A DNA stretch of 10,537 nucleotides from an uncultured Bacteroidales bacterium (GTDB lineage: Bacteria; Bacteroidota; Bacteroidia; Bacteroidales; JAUNSR01), in the NCBI GenBank assembly GCA_947074165.1, contig CAMTOT010000073.1:1-10537 (forward strand). The letters run 5' to 3'. The number at the start of each line of letters is the position of its first letter. Positions within the stretch are counted from its first letter, which is position 1. Shown piece by piece: positions 1 to 9,300 of this stretch. The notes beneath the pieces were generated by a model, which saw only the letters and a program-made list of their open reading frames with translations, was not told where the DNA came from and did not search any database. Position numbers and translations under genes: made by a program.

Positions 1-7
1 CCGATCT
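1..7. other. Illumina adapter remnant (artefact)
   Basis: CCGATCT equals the last seven bases of the common Illumina adapter end (GCTCTTCCGATCT) that directly precedes an insert. Seven bases alone would be weak evidence, but the other end of the window carries an unmistakable adapter in the matching orientation. The final T is the ligation overhang. It fuses with genomic AA at 8-9 to form a TAA that falsely closes the reading frame of the downstream regulator. It should be trimmed and not read as genome. Confidence 0.85.
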
Positions 8-3000
8 AAGAAAAAGATAATTATTACATATTTTCTGATTTTGTAATTTTCAAATACAATGCGTTAAGTTCTGAAACGACTAAAATAAATTATCCTGATA
101 ATGCTACTATTAACAGCATAAGACTGTTCAGAAGAAAGTTATATATGGCAGGAAGAAATGGATTTCTTTACACATTCACGCCTCATAACGAGTCTTTTAT
201 TAAAACCCGCATCGGTCATAAATCATCAATTGTCAGGATTATACCGTACAATGCTGACAAACTTATCATTCAGGCAGGAAAAGAGGGATTGTACATATAC
301 GACATGAATAATGAGGAAGTGTTTCACTACAATGATTCACGTCAATTCATTCTAAGCAACAATATATCGGCTATACATATAGAAAAAGATGATATATGGC
401 TTACATATAACAACAATCCACTTGTAACACGTTTTAATTTTCACACCAAAGATTACAAACATTACGAATTAAAGAAACAAGAGAATAAAATTAATAAACG
501 ATTTTTCTTTCGTGATTCTAATGGCTATTTATGGGTTAATTCCCGTGAGGATGCATTAAACTATTATGATACGAGAAGAGATGAGTTCAGAGTTCTTGAA
601 ATAAACAAAAATGAAGATAAAAGAAAGCTCATTAAGGTAAGCCGTACATTATCAGACAAGCAAGGCAATTTGTGGATATGCGAACAAGAAGAGGGACTTA
701 TTAAAGTATCGTTTAAAAAAGAGTATTTCAATACTCTGTCTATAGGAAAAAAAGAGCAATACATCTGGGGCGAAAATATTGCCCGCTCGGTTTTTGAAGA
801 CGCTGATAGTAATATCTGGGTTGGAACCCGTCATGACGGCATACAGGTATTCGATCACAACAGAAAATTTAAAGGTTTTCTAAATCGCAATGGAGAGATA
901 ACAAGAGAAAAAGACAATATCAGCGCAGCATACTCTTTTATACAAGATAAAGAACGTAATATATGGATAGGTACTAAAGATATGGGACTTATCAGACTTG
1001 AGCCTGAGGCGAAAGATAAATATAAGTTTACGCAATTCAAACATCACAAAAATCAACCATACAGCATAAATAGTAACTCTGTATATTCTCTGCTTATAGA
1101 CAAAAATGACAGATTATGGATCGGAACCTTCGGAGGTGGCTTAAACTATATTGTAAATGACCGTGATGGACTGAGGTTCATAAACAGCAAAAATATACTT
1201 AACAATTATCCTATCGAAAAATGCAGTAAAATCAGAGATATGCATATCGACGAAGATAATAATATATGGGTAGCTACAAGCAACGGCATATTACGTTGTT
1301 CTCAGACAGACGGCACTATTTCATATGAACACATCACAAAAGTACCGGGCGACATCAACTCTTTGAGTAGTAATAATGTATACGGTATAATAGAAAATAA
1401 TTATAAAGAACTCTATTTCGCTACATTTGGAGGCGGGATAAGTAAAATGACAAGAAAAGAAAATGGCGAATTAAGATTTGACCATTTCAATAAAAAAAAC
1501 GGATTAACAGATATACCTCTTAATATCTGCAAAGATAAAGACGGTATCTTCTGGATATCTTCAGAAGAAGGAATTTACAGATTTGACACTGATGCCGACT
1601 CTATCGAAAGATACGACAACAGGTTTCTGCCATCGAATACAATATTCATGGAGAGTGATCCCATATGTGCAACAAACGGAGATATGCTTTTCTGTACAAA
1701 TAAAGGTGTGCTATATTTCAGCCCTTATAATTTGAATAAAAGCGATTACTGCAGCCCTCTTGTGCTTACGGAGTTATATATAAACGGAAAAAATATACCT
1801 GTAACAAATAAAGACATTGATAAAATCGACAAATTTTCGTTCTCTCATAACGAGAACTCATTTGCTTTTGATTTTCGTGCACTGGATATGCGTTTTTCTG
1901 ACAAAATAGAATATGCTTACAGACTCGAAGGTTTCGACGATTGGAATTTTGTAGGAAATAACTGCAAGGCTGTATATACAAATGTACCCAAGGGTAAATA
2001 TAAACTGCATATAAAATCTACCAATAGCGAAGGAGTATGGAGTAATGTAAGAGAATATGATATCGTTGTACGTCCGTCCTTCTGGGAGTCTGTGTATGGT
2101 ATCATATTATATATATTTGTGGGATTACTTGTAATAGCTATCACGTCTTATGTACTTTTAGTTATATATAAGTTAAGAAACAGAGTCGCTATAGAAAGTG
2201 AGATAATGAGAATGAAAAGTAAGTTTTTCGCGGATATAATCCACGAAATGCGCACCCCTTTCACCCTTATTATATCACCAATCGAACATCTTCTTGCACA
2301 AAGTGATCTTAATAAAAATGTAAGAGATAATCTCGAGCTAATAAAAAGAAACACAAGACATACACTAAGATTAATAAATCAGGTACTTGACCTGCAAAAG
2401 ATACAAAATGATAAAATGAAGCTTTCCGTTCAGCGTATAGAACTTAACGGGTTCATTAAGTATATCGCTGACTCATTTCATTCCATAGCTATACAACGAG
2501 AGACTGAGTTTAAAATATCTTCTTCCGGTAAAGAAGTATTCGTTTGGGCAGATGCTGATAAACTTGAAAGCATTATGTTTAACCTGATTGGAAACTCCTT
2601 TAAATATTCACCCAAAGGAACTACGATAACAGTAGCAATCATTGAAAATGATTATGATATAACTATAAATGTTACAGATCAGGGGTATGGAATAAGCGCA
2701 GAGAAACAAAAAAGCATATTCAACCGTTTTGAAAATTACATTAATGCGGATCTGTTTAAGCAGCAAAGTACCGGAATAGGACTCTCTCTTGTAAAAGAAC
2801 TTGTTGAGCTGCATAAAGGCACAATTTCGTTACATAGCAAAGTTGATGAGGGATCTTCTTTTACAATATCCCTTAATAAAGATAAAATGCATTTTGGTCC
2901 TGAAACAGAATTCATTATATCTGATTTCAAATCTGAGAGTACAACTGAAAATAACGCATTCGATAAGAATGACTATAAACTGGAGGAGATGAACAAGGAT

Positions 3001-3810
3001 AACTCTAAGAACACAATCCTTGTTGTAGAAGATAACGATGAATTGAGAAATTTTCTTTATTCGGTTTTCTCTGATGAGTTCCGTACCATTATTGCAGAAA
3101 ATGGAGAAACTGGATTTGAAAAGGCTCTTCAATATCAACCTGATATGATAGTAACAGATCTTGTCATGCCACAGATGGACGGAATAGAGATGGTCAAAAA
3201 GTTGCAGGATAACGCAGACACTTGTCATATACCTATTGTCATGATGAGTAGTAAAGACAGCGTAGAAAGTCGCAACGAAGGGTTTGAACTTGGCATTGAA
3301 GATTATATTGTTAAACCTTTTAGCGCCAATACGCTAAAAATACGTATTCAAAACATAATACAGAAAAGGAAGAAATTTCAATCTCTATATTATGGTAAGC
3401 TTGTCGCTAACAATGATAAAGAGAAACAGGTACAGGAGAATGAACTAATACCTGGTACATCTCTTAGCGGTATGACAAAAGCAGATATAGAACTTTTAGA
3501 AAAAGTGATCAGTTTTATTGACGCAAATCTTGATAACACTAATCTCGGGGTAGATGATGTTGCCGGTCATATAGGTATTAGCCGCTCGTTGTTATTTAAA
3601 AAACTAAAAGCTCTTATTGATACATCCCCGATGGAATTAATAAAGAGTAAACGTATAACAAGAGCATCCGAGTTAATTTATGAAGGTTCGTACAATTTTA
3701 CACAAATCGCATACATGACCGGATTTAATGATTCGCAGTATTTCAGCAAATGTTTTAAACAAGTACACGGTATAACACCTACTGAGTATAAAAATGGCAA
3801 AATGATGTAA
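8..3810 (+). CDS. Hybrid two-component system (HTCS) regulator, 5'-partial
   Basis: An inner-membrane sensor and transcription factor in one chain. In this family a periplasmic oligosaccharide binds the propeller and the cytoplasmic half activates polysaccharide-use genes. Numbering from the internal Met at base 145: beta-propeller repeats about 1-530 (W-x-G-T blades such as NIWVGTRHDG, NIWIGTKDMG, RLWIGTFGGG), Y_Y_Y domain about 575-642, one membrane helix about 650-676, HisKA with phospho-acceptor His700 (IIHEMRTP), HATPase with Asn813/Asn817, DQGYG (845-849) and GIG (877-879), receiver about 957-1070 with Glu962/Asp963, Asp1005 and Lys1057, and an AraC-type HTH about 1115-1216. All signalling residues are present. 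The start is missing: the frame is open from base 10 to 144, adding 45 codons, and the piece before Met145 (KLY, then MAGRNGFLYTF) reads as a propeller strand. The only upstream stop (7-9) is made by an adapter base. The signal peptide and first blade lie off the edge. Ligand is inferred from the adjacent lyases as pectin-derived. Confidence 0.96.
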
Positions 3811-3832
3811 TTTTTGACTTTTGCACTATTTT

Positions 3833-3859
3833 ATTAAACAAAAATATTTTTTGTTTAAT
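3833..3859. repeat. AT-rich perfect hairpin after the regulator gene
   Basis: ATTAAACAAAAA (3833-3844) and TTTTTGTTTAAT (3848-3859) are exact reverse complements, a 12-bp stem with a 3-base loop, 22 bases after the regulator stop codon. It contains a single G-C pair and is followed by ATTTTC, so it is at best a weak terminator. It could instead stabilise the regulator mRNA 3' end or be a protein-binding site upstream of the next promoter. Confidence 0.5.
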
Positions 3860-3866
3860 ATTTTCT

Positions 3867-3917
3867 CGGTAAATATCTATATATTTGTATCGTAATCAAA
3901 CCGATAGATATTTATCG
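3867..3917. repeat. 14-base inverted repeat around a promoter box
   Basis: CGGTAAATATCTAT (3867-3880) is matched by ATAGATATTTATCG (3904-3917), with 13 of 14 positions complementary and 23 bases between the arms. The -7 box at 3880-3887 and the expected transcription start lie between the arms, which suits an operator. The left arm is upstream of the predicted start, so the pairing should act in DNA, not RNA. The right arm overlaps a second palindrome, ACCGATA-N6-TATCGGT (3900-3919), that could fold in RNA. The binding protein is unknown. Confidence 0.5.
3880..3887 (+). promoter_or_regulatory. Bacteroidota-type -7 promoter box
   Basis: TATATTTG is an exact match to the TAnnTTTG element of the Bacteroidota primary sigma factor. 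No TTTG sits at the usual distance upstream; the nearest, at 3850-3853, is about 26 bases away. A start near 3891-3896 would produce either a short RNA ending at the 4011-4017 terminator or a long leader for the lyase gene. The box is short and the region AT-rich, so chance matches are possible. Confidence 0.45.
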
Positions 3918-4017
3918 GTAACAGAGAATGAAATTAAAGATACTTGTATAACAAGTGAACAACAAAAATAAGTAGTTTGAGGGCCGACCGGTTAGTGATA
4001 ATAAGTCGGCCATTTTT
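3892..4017 (+). ncRNA. Candidate small RNA or attenuated leader
   Basis: This span begins just after a TAnnTTTG box and ends in a GC-rich hairpin with a U run, giving a transcript of about 125 nt. It could hold three hairpins in series: ACCGATA/TATCGGT (3900-3906 with 3913-3919, 6-base loop), ACTTGT/ACAAGT (3942-3947 with 3951-3956, 3-base loop), and the terminator GGCCGAC/GTCGGCC. I see no convincing protein-coding frame. I do not recognise it as a known RNA family. It could also be the regulator mRNA 3' untranslated region or a leader that ends early before the lyase. A free small RNA is favoured slightly because the lyase has its own -7 box downstream. Small RNAs near polysaccharide loci are known in Bacteroidota, but this assignment is inference from layout only. 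Confidence 0.35.
3982..4017 (+). terminator. Rho-independent terminator
   Basis: GGCCGAC (3982-3988) pairs perfectly with GTCGGCC (4005-4011) around a 16-base loop, followed by ATTTTT (4012-4017). This is the most GC-rich stem in an otherwise AT-rich intergenic region. There is no T run on the other side, so it works on the plus strand. It would end either the regulator transcript, 172 bases past its stop, or the candidate small RNA. Confidence 0.75.
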
Positions 4018-4163
4018 ATGCCAATTTATAAGCATTAGATTACACATTCTATACCAGAATATACAAATATCGTTAAAACGGCTTACGACAACCGTAAAAA
4101 TAGGTTGATTCGATTTTACTCTTATAATGAGAAAATTTACCCCCATCCATCCAATGTAAAATG

Positions 4164-4171
4164 TAATTTTG
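4164..4171 (+). promoter_or_regulatory. Putative -7 box of the pectate lyase gene
   Basis: TAATTTTG matches TAnnTTTG and lies 65 bases before the lyase ATG, predicting a leader of about 55-60 nt. No good -33 TTTG is seen at the expected spacing, which would fit an activator-dependent promoter such as an HTCS target. A tandem 7-mer, AATGTAA twice (4153-4166), abuts and overlaps the box. A palindrome ATAACGTTAT (4185-4194) falls in the early leader. In the rest of 4018-4236 I see no gene and no other strong signal. Confidence 0.45.
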
Positions 4172-4236
4172 AGTTATTCAGAACATAACGTTATCTGATA
4201 AAACCTTTGTTCGAAAATCATTTCAAATAATAACTT

Positions 4237-6246
4237 ATGAAAAACATTTACAAATCAGTTCTTATCGGACTAACCTCTTCTGTGCTTGTTTTTCCTGGCG
4301 CCCGCGCAATGGAAATAAACAATAAAGAATCCGGTCCGTATATATTAGCAAAAACAGCGATAAACAAACCTGACATTTCAATATCCATTAATATGGAATT
4401 GATATGGAATGAGGTCCCATCCGCATTAAGATACAATATCTATGCGGATGGCAATTTTATAGACTGGACTTCGGGTTTAAGGTATCGTATGCCATCTGAT
4501 ACAACCAAAGGCACAAAGCTTACAGTGAAAGCAGTTGACAGTAACGGAGCAGAAAGTGATGTATCAAATGAGGTTATTTACTCTGAGGGTATTCTCGCTT
4601 TTCCTGGCGCAGAAGGACATGGCAAGTTCACAACAGGTGGCCGCGGAGGCAAGATTTATAAAGTCACAACTCTGGAAGACACAGGTAAAGCCGGTAGTTT
4701 CAGATACGCCATAGAACAACGCGGACCGAGAGTTATTTTATTTGAAGTTGCCGGCACAATAAAACTTAAAAGCAATCTGCGCTTAAACAACGGAGATGTA
4801 ACTATAGCAGGACAGACATCCCCCGGAGGGATATGTATAGCTGATTATGAATTTCAGATACGGGCAAGCAATGTAATAATAAGATTTTTGAGATTCAGAC
4901 CAGGTGATGTTAATGGAGAAGAACCTGACGGGCTTGGTGCTATGGACCAGTCAAATATTATGGTTGATCATTGCAGCATAAGCTGGAGTGTTGATGAGTG
5001 CCTGTCAATATATGGCAATAGATTTTCTACCGTCCAATGGTGCATGGCATATCAGGCTCTCAGAATATCTACACATGGTAAAGGAACCCACTGTTATGGA
5101 GGAAACTGGGGTGGCGAATATGCCACATATCACCACAATTTGATTGCGCATTGCGAGAGTCGCACGCCTCGACTTGGCCCTCGCCCCGGAACCCAGATGA
5201 ACGAAAAATTAGATCTGCGCAATAATGTTTTTTATAACTGGGCTGGAAATGGTTGTTATGGAGGTGAAGGTATGGACGTTAATATAGTCAATAACTATTA
5301 TAAACCCGGACCAGCCACTGACGCGGCCTCTTCTGCTGTAAAATACAGAATTGCGGCTCCGGGTATACGCACTATATCATATTGTCAAAATTCAGATGGC
5401 AGCTGGAATGCCTGGTACCCTATGCTCCATCATTGGGGTAAACTATACGTTGACGGAAATGTAACGGAAGGATACCCTGATGTAACAAAAGATAACTGGA
5501 CGAAAGGTATATATGCACAGATTAGTTCTTCCGGCAACGACGGAACTTATACTCAGGCGACAAAAGACTCAATAAGACTTTCTCGACCGTGGGATGACTC
5601 AAAGATAAAGACATATACTGCGGTGCAAGCCTACGAGCAGGTATTAGGCTATGCCGGAGCATCAAATCACAGAGACAGGCTCGACTCTCTTATTGTTGAT
5701 GATGTACGCAATAGAAAAGCTACATATACGGCAAGTGGAAATAAAAAAGGATTTATCAATACTCCTAATGATACCAGGTTACCGAATGAATCATCTTACT
5801 GTCCAAACCTGCCAAAAGATTTCTCTTCTAAATATGATCTTATAGACAGTGACGGAGACGGAATACCTGATTACTGGGAAGACTATCTTGGTTCTGACGC
5901 CAATGACGCAAGTGATGCAGACTGGAAAAACAGTCAGGGATATACAAATTTTGAAGCTTATCTTTATGGTCTTGTAAGTTCAATCACTTACAATCAAACA
6001 CGCACTGATCTGGGTCCATTAAATATAAAGGATGAATATGTTGCAAATAATAAAATTCAGATATTTGGACTTATAGATATAGTAAGAGTAAAAAACGTAC
6101 CTGACAATACAGACGTTAATATATACAACTTAAATGGAACGCTTGTACATAAAGAAACTATTTCACAAGATTACAGTAAAAACCTTCCAAAAGGTGTATA
6201 TATCGTAAGCGCTGCCGATATGACTAGAAAAATCACAATACGATAA
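4237..6246 (+). CDS. Secreted PL1-family pectate lyase with TSP3-like motif and T9SS-like tail
   Basis: Predicted extracellular lyase that would cut (1,4)-alpha-D-galacturonan by beta-elimination. The 669 residues read: signal peptide about 1-24 (ending GARA), an FN3-like module about 44-116, and a family PL1 parallel beta-helix from ILAFPGAEGHG (119) to about 360. Family hallmarks are GGRGGKIYKVTTLED, the IMVDHCS strand (about 241-247) and an R309-T-P311-R-L-G-P-R316 segment placed like the RxPxxR active-site motif of pectate lyases. A Ca-binding-like DSDGDGIPD (537-545) and a GYTNFEAYLYGL segment follow. The tail about 604-669 (VNIYNLNGTLV, then LPKGVYIVSAADM, ending KITIR) resembles a T9SS type-A sorting domain, implying outer-membrane export. 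The ATG at 4237 gives a well-formed signal peptide; the A/T-rich leader without a Shine-Dalgarno is normal for the phylum. It lies 426 bases downstream of the HTCS gene on the same strand, its likely activator. Exact substrate (pectate or methylated pectin) is not readable. Confidence 0.92.
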   Translation: MKNIYKSVLIGLTSSVLVFPGARAMEINNKESGPYILAKTAINKPDISISINMELIWNEVPSALRYNIYADGNFIDWTSGLRYRMPSDTTKGTKLTVKAVDSNGAESDVSNEVIYSEGILAFPGAEGHGKFTTGGRGGKIYKVTTLEDTGKAGSFRYAIEQRGPRVILFEVAGTIKLKSNLRLNNGDVTIAGQTSPGGICIADYEFQIRASNVIIRFLRFRPGDVNGEEPDGLGAMDQSNIMVDHCSISWSVDECLSIYGNRFSTVQWCMAYQALRISTHGKGTHCYGGNWGGEYATYHHNLIAHCESRTPRLGPRPGTQMNEKLDLRNNVFYNWAGNGCYGGEGMDVNIVNNYYKPGPATDAASSAVKYRIAAPGIRTISYCQNSDGSWNAWYPMLHHWGKLYVDGNVTEGYPDVTKDNWTKGIYAQISSSGNDGTYTQATKDSIRLSRPWDDSKIKTYTAVQAYEQVLGYAGASNHRDRLDSLIVDDVRNRKATYTASGNKKGFINTPNDTRLPNESSYCPNLPKDFSSKYDLIDSDGDGIPDYWEDYLGSDANDASDADWKNSQGYTNFEAYLYGLVSSITYNQTRTDLGPLNIKDEYVANNKIQIFGLIDIVRVKNVPDNTDVNIYNLNGTLVHKETISQDYSKNLPKGVYIVSAADMTRKITIR

Positions 6247-6252
6247 AATACT

Positions 6253-6311
6253 GATAATAAATATAAGAGGCTGTCTACAATTTAATTCGACAGCCTCTCG
6301 TAGTTATTATC
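6253..6311. terminator. Shared hairpin between convergent genes
   Basis: AGAGGCTGTC (6266-6275) pairs perfectly with GACAGCCTCT (6289-6298), a 10-bp stem with a 13-base loop. An outer stem, GATAATAA (6253-6260) with TTATTATC (6304-6311), is separated from it by 5 unpaired bases on each side. The structure fills most of the 75-base gap between the two stop codons and is symmetric, so it can end transcription from both lyase genes. U runs are weak on both sides (TTATTAT on plus, TATATTTATT on minus). Confidence 0.72.
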
Positions 6312-6321
6312 GTATATTCTA

Positions 6322-9300
6322 TTACTTAATACATTTTTCATTTATTATTTTCCCGCTTTTAAACACAGTACGTTTTATATAACCACCTTTAAAAGGCTCT
6401 TTCTCGAGAATATGACCACCCATATCTACTATAGTTTCACTTTCAATCTCATCTATTATATTTATATCATCGCTACTCATTGCTATAGATTTAATTTTTA
6501 AGATACCTGTTGTAAACAACTCTGATGTGTCCCATATATACCCTTGTGCGGGATTAGCAGGAACAACAGACGCAATTGAGCAGTTCTTATCAATAGACGC
6601 GGCTGAGATATCAAGAATTTTAAATGAAAGGTCCGATGAAATGTCAGACGTGATTTGTGAAACATCCAGCTTTAAAACGGCCTTATCTACGAGAAGTGCA
6701 CCTGTTACCTTTATTGAATTGTGTTTCTGCTGCTTCCCATCATAATAAAGCGGAAACAAAAGTACCCCTCCTTCATTTACCTGCAATCCTCCTTTTAATT
6801 TAAGTATATGAGAACTATTTATAAGTGTATCTCCAGCCATAGCGATACCTTCAGGCTCTATAACCACAGCACCTGAGACAGTTCCCGTACCTGCAAGTAT
6901 CGCATCTTTATTTACTGTCACTAAACCTGTTCCTGAATTAGTGCCGTTCACAACAAGACGACCTCCGTCAATCGTTGTTGTACCACTATAAATATTTGCA
7001 CCTGTAAGTCTCCAATCACCGCTACCCTCTTTAATTATAGATGTCGTACCATTATATTTATTCGCACAACAACGGTTATCTATCACACCTCTAAATGTTT
7101 CATTTGTATTAGCCGCTCCGATATGCCAAAGCATTGTTGATGATGTGGTATTTTTACTTGTTCCGCTCAGATATGTACCTGATGCACCTGATAATCCACC
7201 AAGATAAAACTCAGAATGAGTGGCCCAACCAACCACACGAACATTTCCTTTTGTCTCAAGGACACTACTTGGAAATCCTACTGTATTATATATCATAAGC
7301 TGACTGCCGTCACTTGACGTACCTACTCCGTTTGCAACAAGACGACCTGTAAAATCACTCCAGTCTCCACGTATAAATTCTCTCACATAGTTAACCTGAT
7401 ATTCAAGTGTCCCATTTCCATAAACCGTATTGCGCAAAGAGCAGTTTCTATGTACATATATCATTGAATATGTTGAGTCTGCCACCTCTATTGGAAAATC
7501 ATAGGTTTTATAACTGTCATTATTATCTTTAGTTTTAAAGGTTCCACCTGCCATTACAAGCTTTGGCGAGGAACCAAGTTTCACTGTTTGACCTGAAGTG
7601 GCAAGATAAGAAAGGTAAAGCGTCCCACCCTTAAGAACAGTATTTCCTTCATATTTGAAGAAATTTTCTGTTGGATTAAGCTGTCCTGTTCCGTTAAGCA
7701 CAAAATCACCTTGTCCGGTAAACTGACCATTCATTGTAACTGTAGCTCCCTCACTAATATTTAGTTCTGTATCTTTATATATATTCGCAGACCTGTTTGT
7801 TGTAGTATTTGCACCTGTATATTTCCATACACCACCATTCCATATCCAATTTTGAGCAAACTCCTGTGATGCGCCTATACTACTGGCTACACCGCCATTT
7901 TTCAGTTCTGAGAATACAAAAGTGCCTTCATGGATAACCGTCGCACCGGTATAATCATTAGAAGTATGCATTACTAATTCTCCCTTTCCACTCTTATTCA
8001 CTGACCCATGACCTGATATTTTACCAGAACCGGATATATTCACTTTACCATCTCCTCTTGCAACGATACTGTTGGGTGAAACTGTAGAATCAAGATTTAC
8101 ATCAGCGTCAATACCATTAAATAACACTTTGTCATCATCTTTAAACACCTTCACTGAGTTATCCCATACAGACGACACAAAATCCCATATTCCTGAAGGA
8201 GCTGTCCAGTTTACATCACCAACATATATGTCACAATCAACCATTTCAACAGGTTCCGGAAGAGTTTTAACTGTAACCTCAGCACAATAATCAGAATAAT
8301 TATCTCCTTTAAAAGAGCGGGCTCTTGCCACATAAGCAGTTGCCGGTGTTAATCCATCTGTAACTGTGATTGTATTAGCATTAGAGCCTGTTCGTCCGGC
8401 TTCCACAAACACACCATCCTTCATGATCTCTATGATAAAACCATCCTCAGAGTCTGTATAGTCAAACCATGAGAAAGTAAGAGAAGTTGACGTTGAGCTG
8501 CCCAACCCAAAACACACGGGCGCACGTAGAAAGAACTGTCGGTTATATATACAAAGGGAGTTTATATAGTTCTCTATATTTGCATAGCCATTATCCGCTA
8601 TAACCATAGCGTCATTTAGCTGAAAGTTTGTACCATTTGCTTTTTCCCATTCATCTGGTATCCCATCATTATCTGTATCCTGCAAATTGTAACCACTCCA
8701 AACATTCCACAATGAAGGCACCCCGAATGGCAACGAAGATTCATCAGATATAAATGCGCCTTTTGTACCAAAAGACAATACCTGATCTACCAGATAACAA
8801 TCTACATAATCTCTATAAGGAAGACTCGCGCCTACTATTGGCAGCAATGAGTCAGGCAGTTCTACTGCATTCCATGCAGGAAGTATGGGATAATCATAAG
8901 GCATAGACTGGAAATCCGGTCCACCGGAATATTCAGAAGCCGGAATCTCGTAAGGATCAAAAATTCCATTTCTATTCTTGTCCTGATAATTCCCGTCTGC
9001 ATAAAGATGAAACAAAGAATTACCGCCTGTAAAACCATTACCGCCTCCGGATGGACCATTAATAAACAAATTATTTACAGCATTACAATAAGAATCCCCA
9101 ACAGACTCGCCTCCCATTATATAAGCTGCAGAGCTCCAGTTGTAAACTATATTGTTTACATACTGATTAATTCCTTTTACCTTAGCATTGCGCGTGCTAT
9201 TGTCAATATATAAATTTCTATATAACGTCACATTCGGAGCTTGTATAAGTCCTCCGGCAGAGTGAGATAGAAGACCCTGACCTATTATACTATTTTGGAT

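Noticed and set aside
145..147. ATG at 145 as the real start of the regulator
   Set aside because: The frame is open upstream to the adapter junction, the upstream codons read as propeller sequence, and no signal peptide follows this ATG although the sensor half must be periplasmic.
2830..3228. 132-codon minus-strand reading frame inside the regulator gene
   Set aside because: It lies opposite the kinase-receiver coding region, has no recognisable domain or start signals, and its Cys/Ile/Phe-rich composition is typical of an antisense shadow.
3850..3853. TTTG as a -33 element for the promoter at 3880-3887
   Set aside because: The gap of about 26 bases is longer than the roughly 19-21 usual in Bacteroidota promoters, and the TTTG lies within the AT-rich hairpin.
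4046..4060. ATTCT/AGAAT small hairpin upstream of the first lyase
   Set aside because: A 5-bp stem of nearly all A/T pairs is expected by chance in this sequence.
3934..4146. 70-codon minus-strand reading frame in the intergenic region
   Set aside because: It crosses the plus-strand terminator hairpin, shows no domain, start signal or terminator of its own, and random frames of this length are expected in AT-rich DNA.
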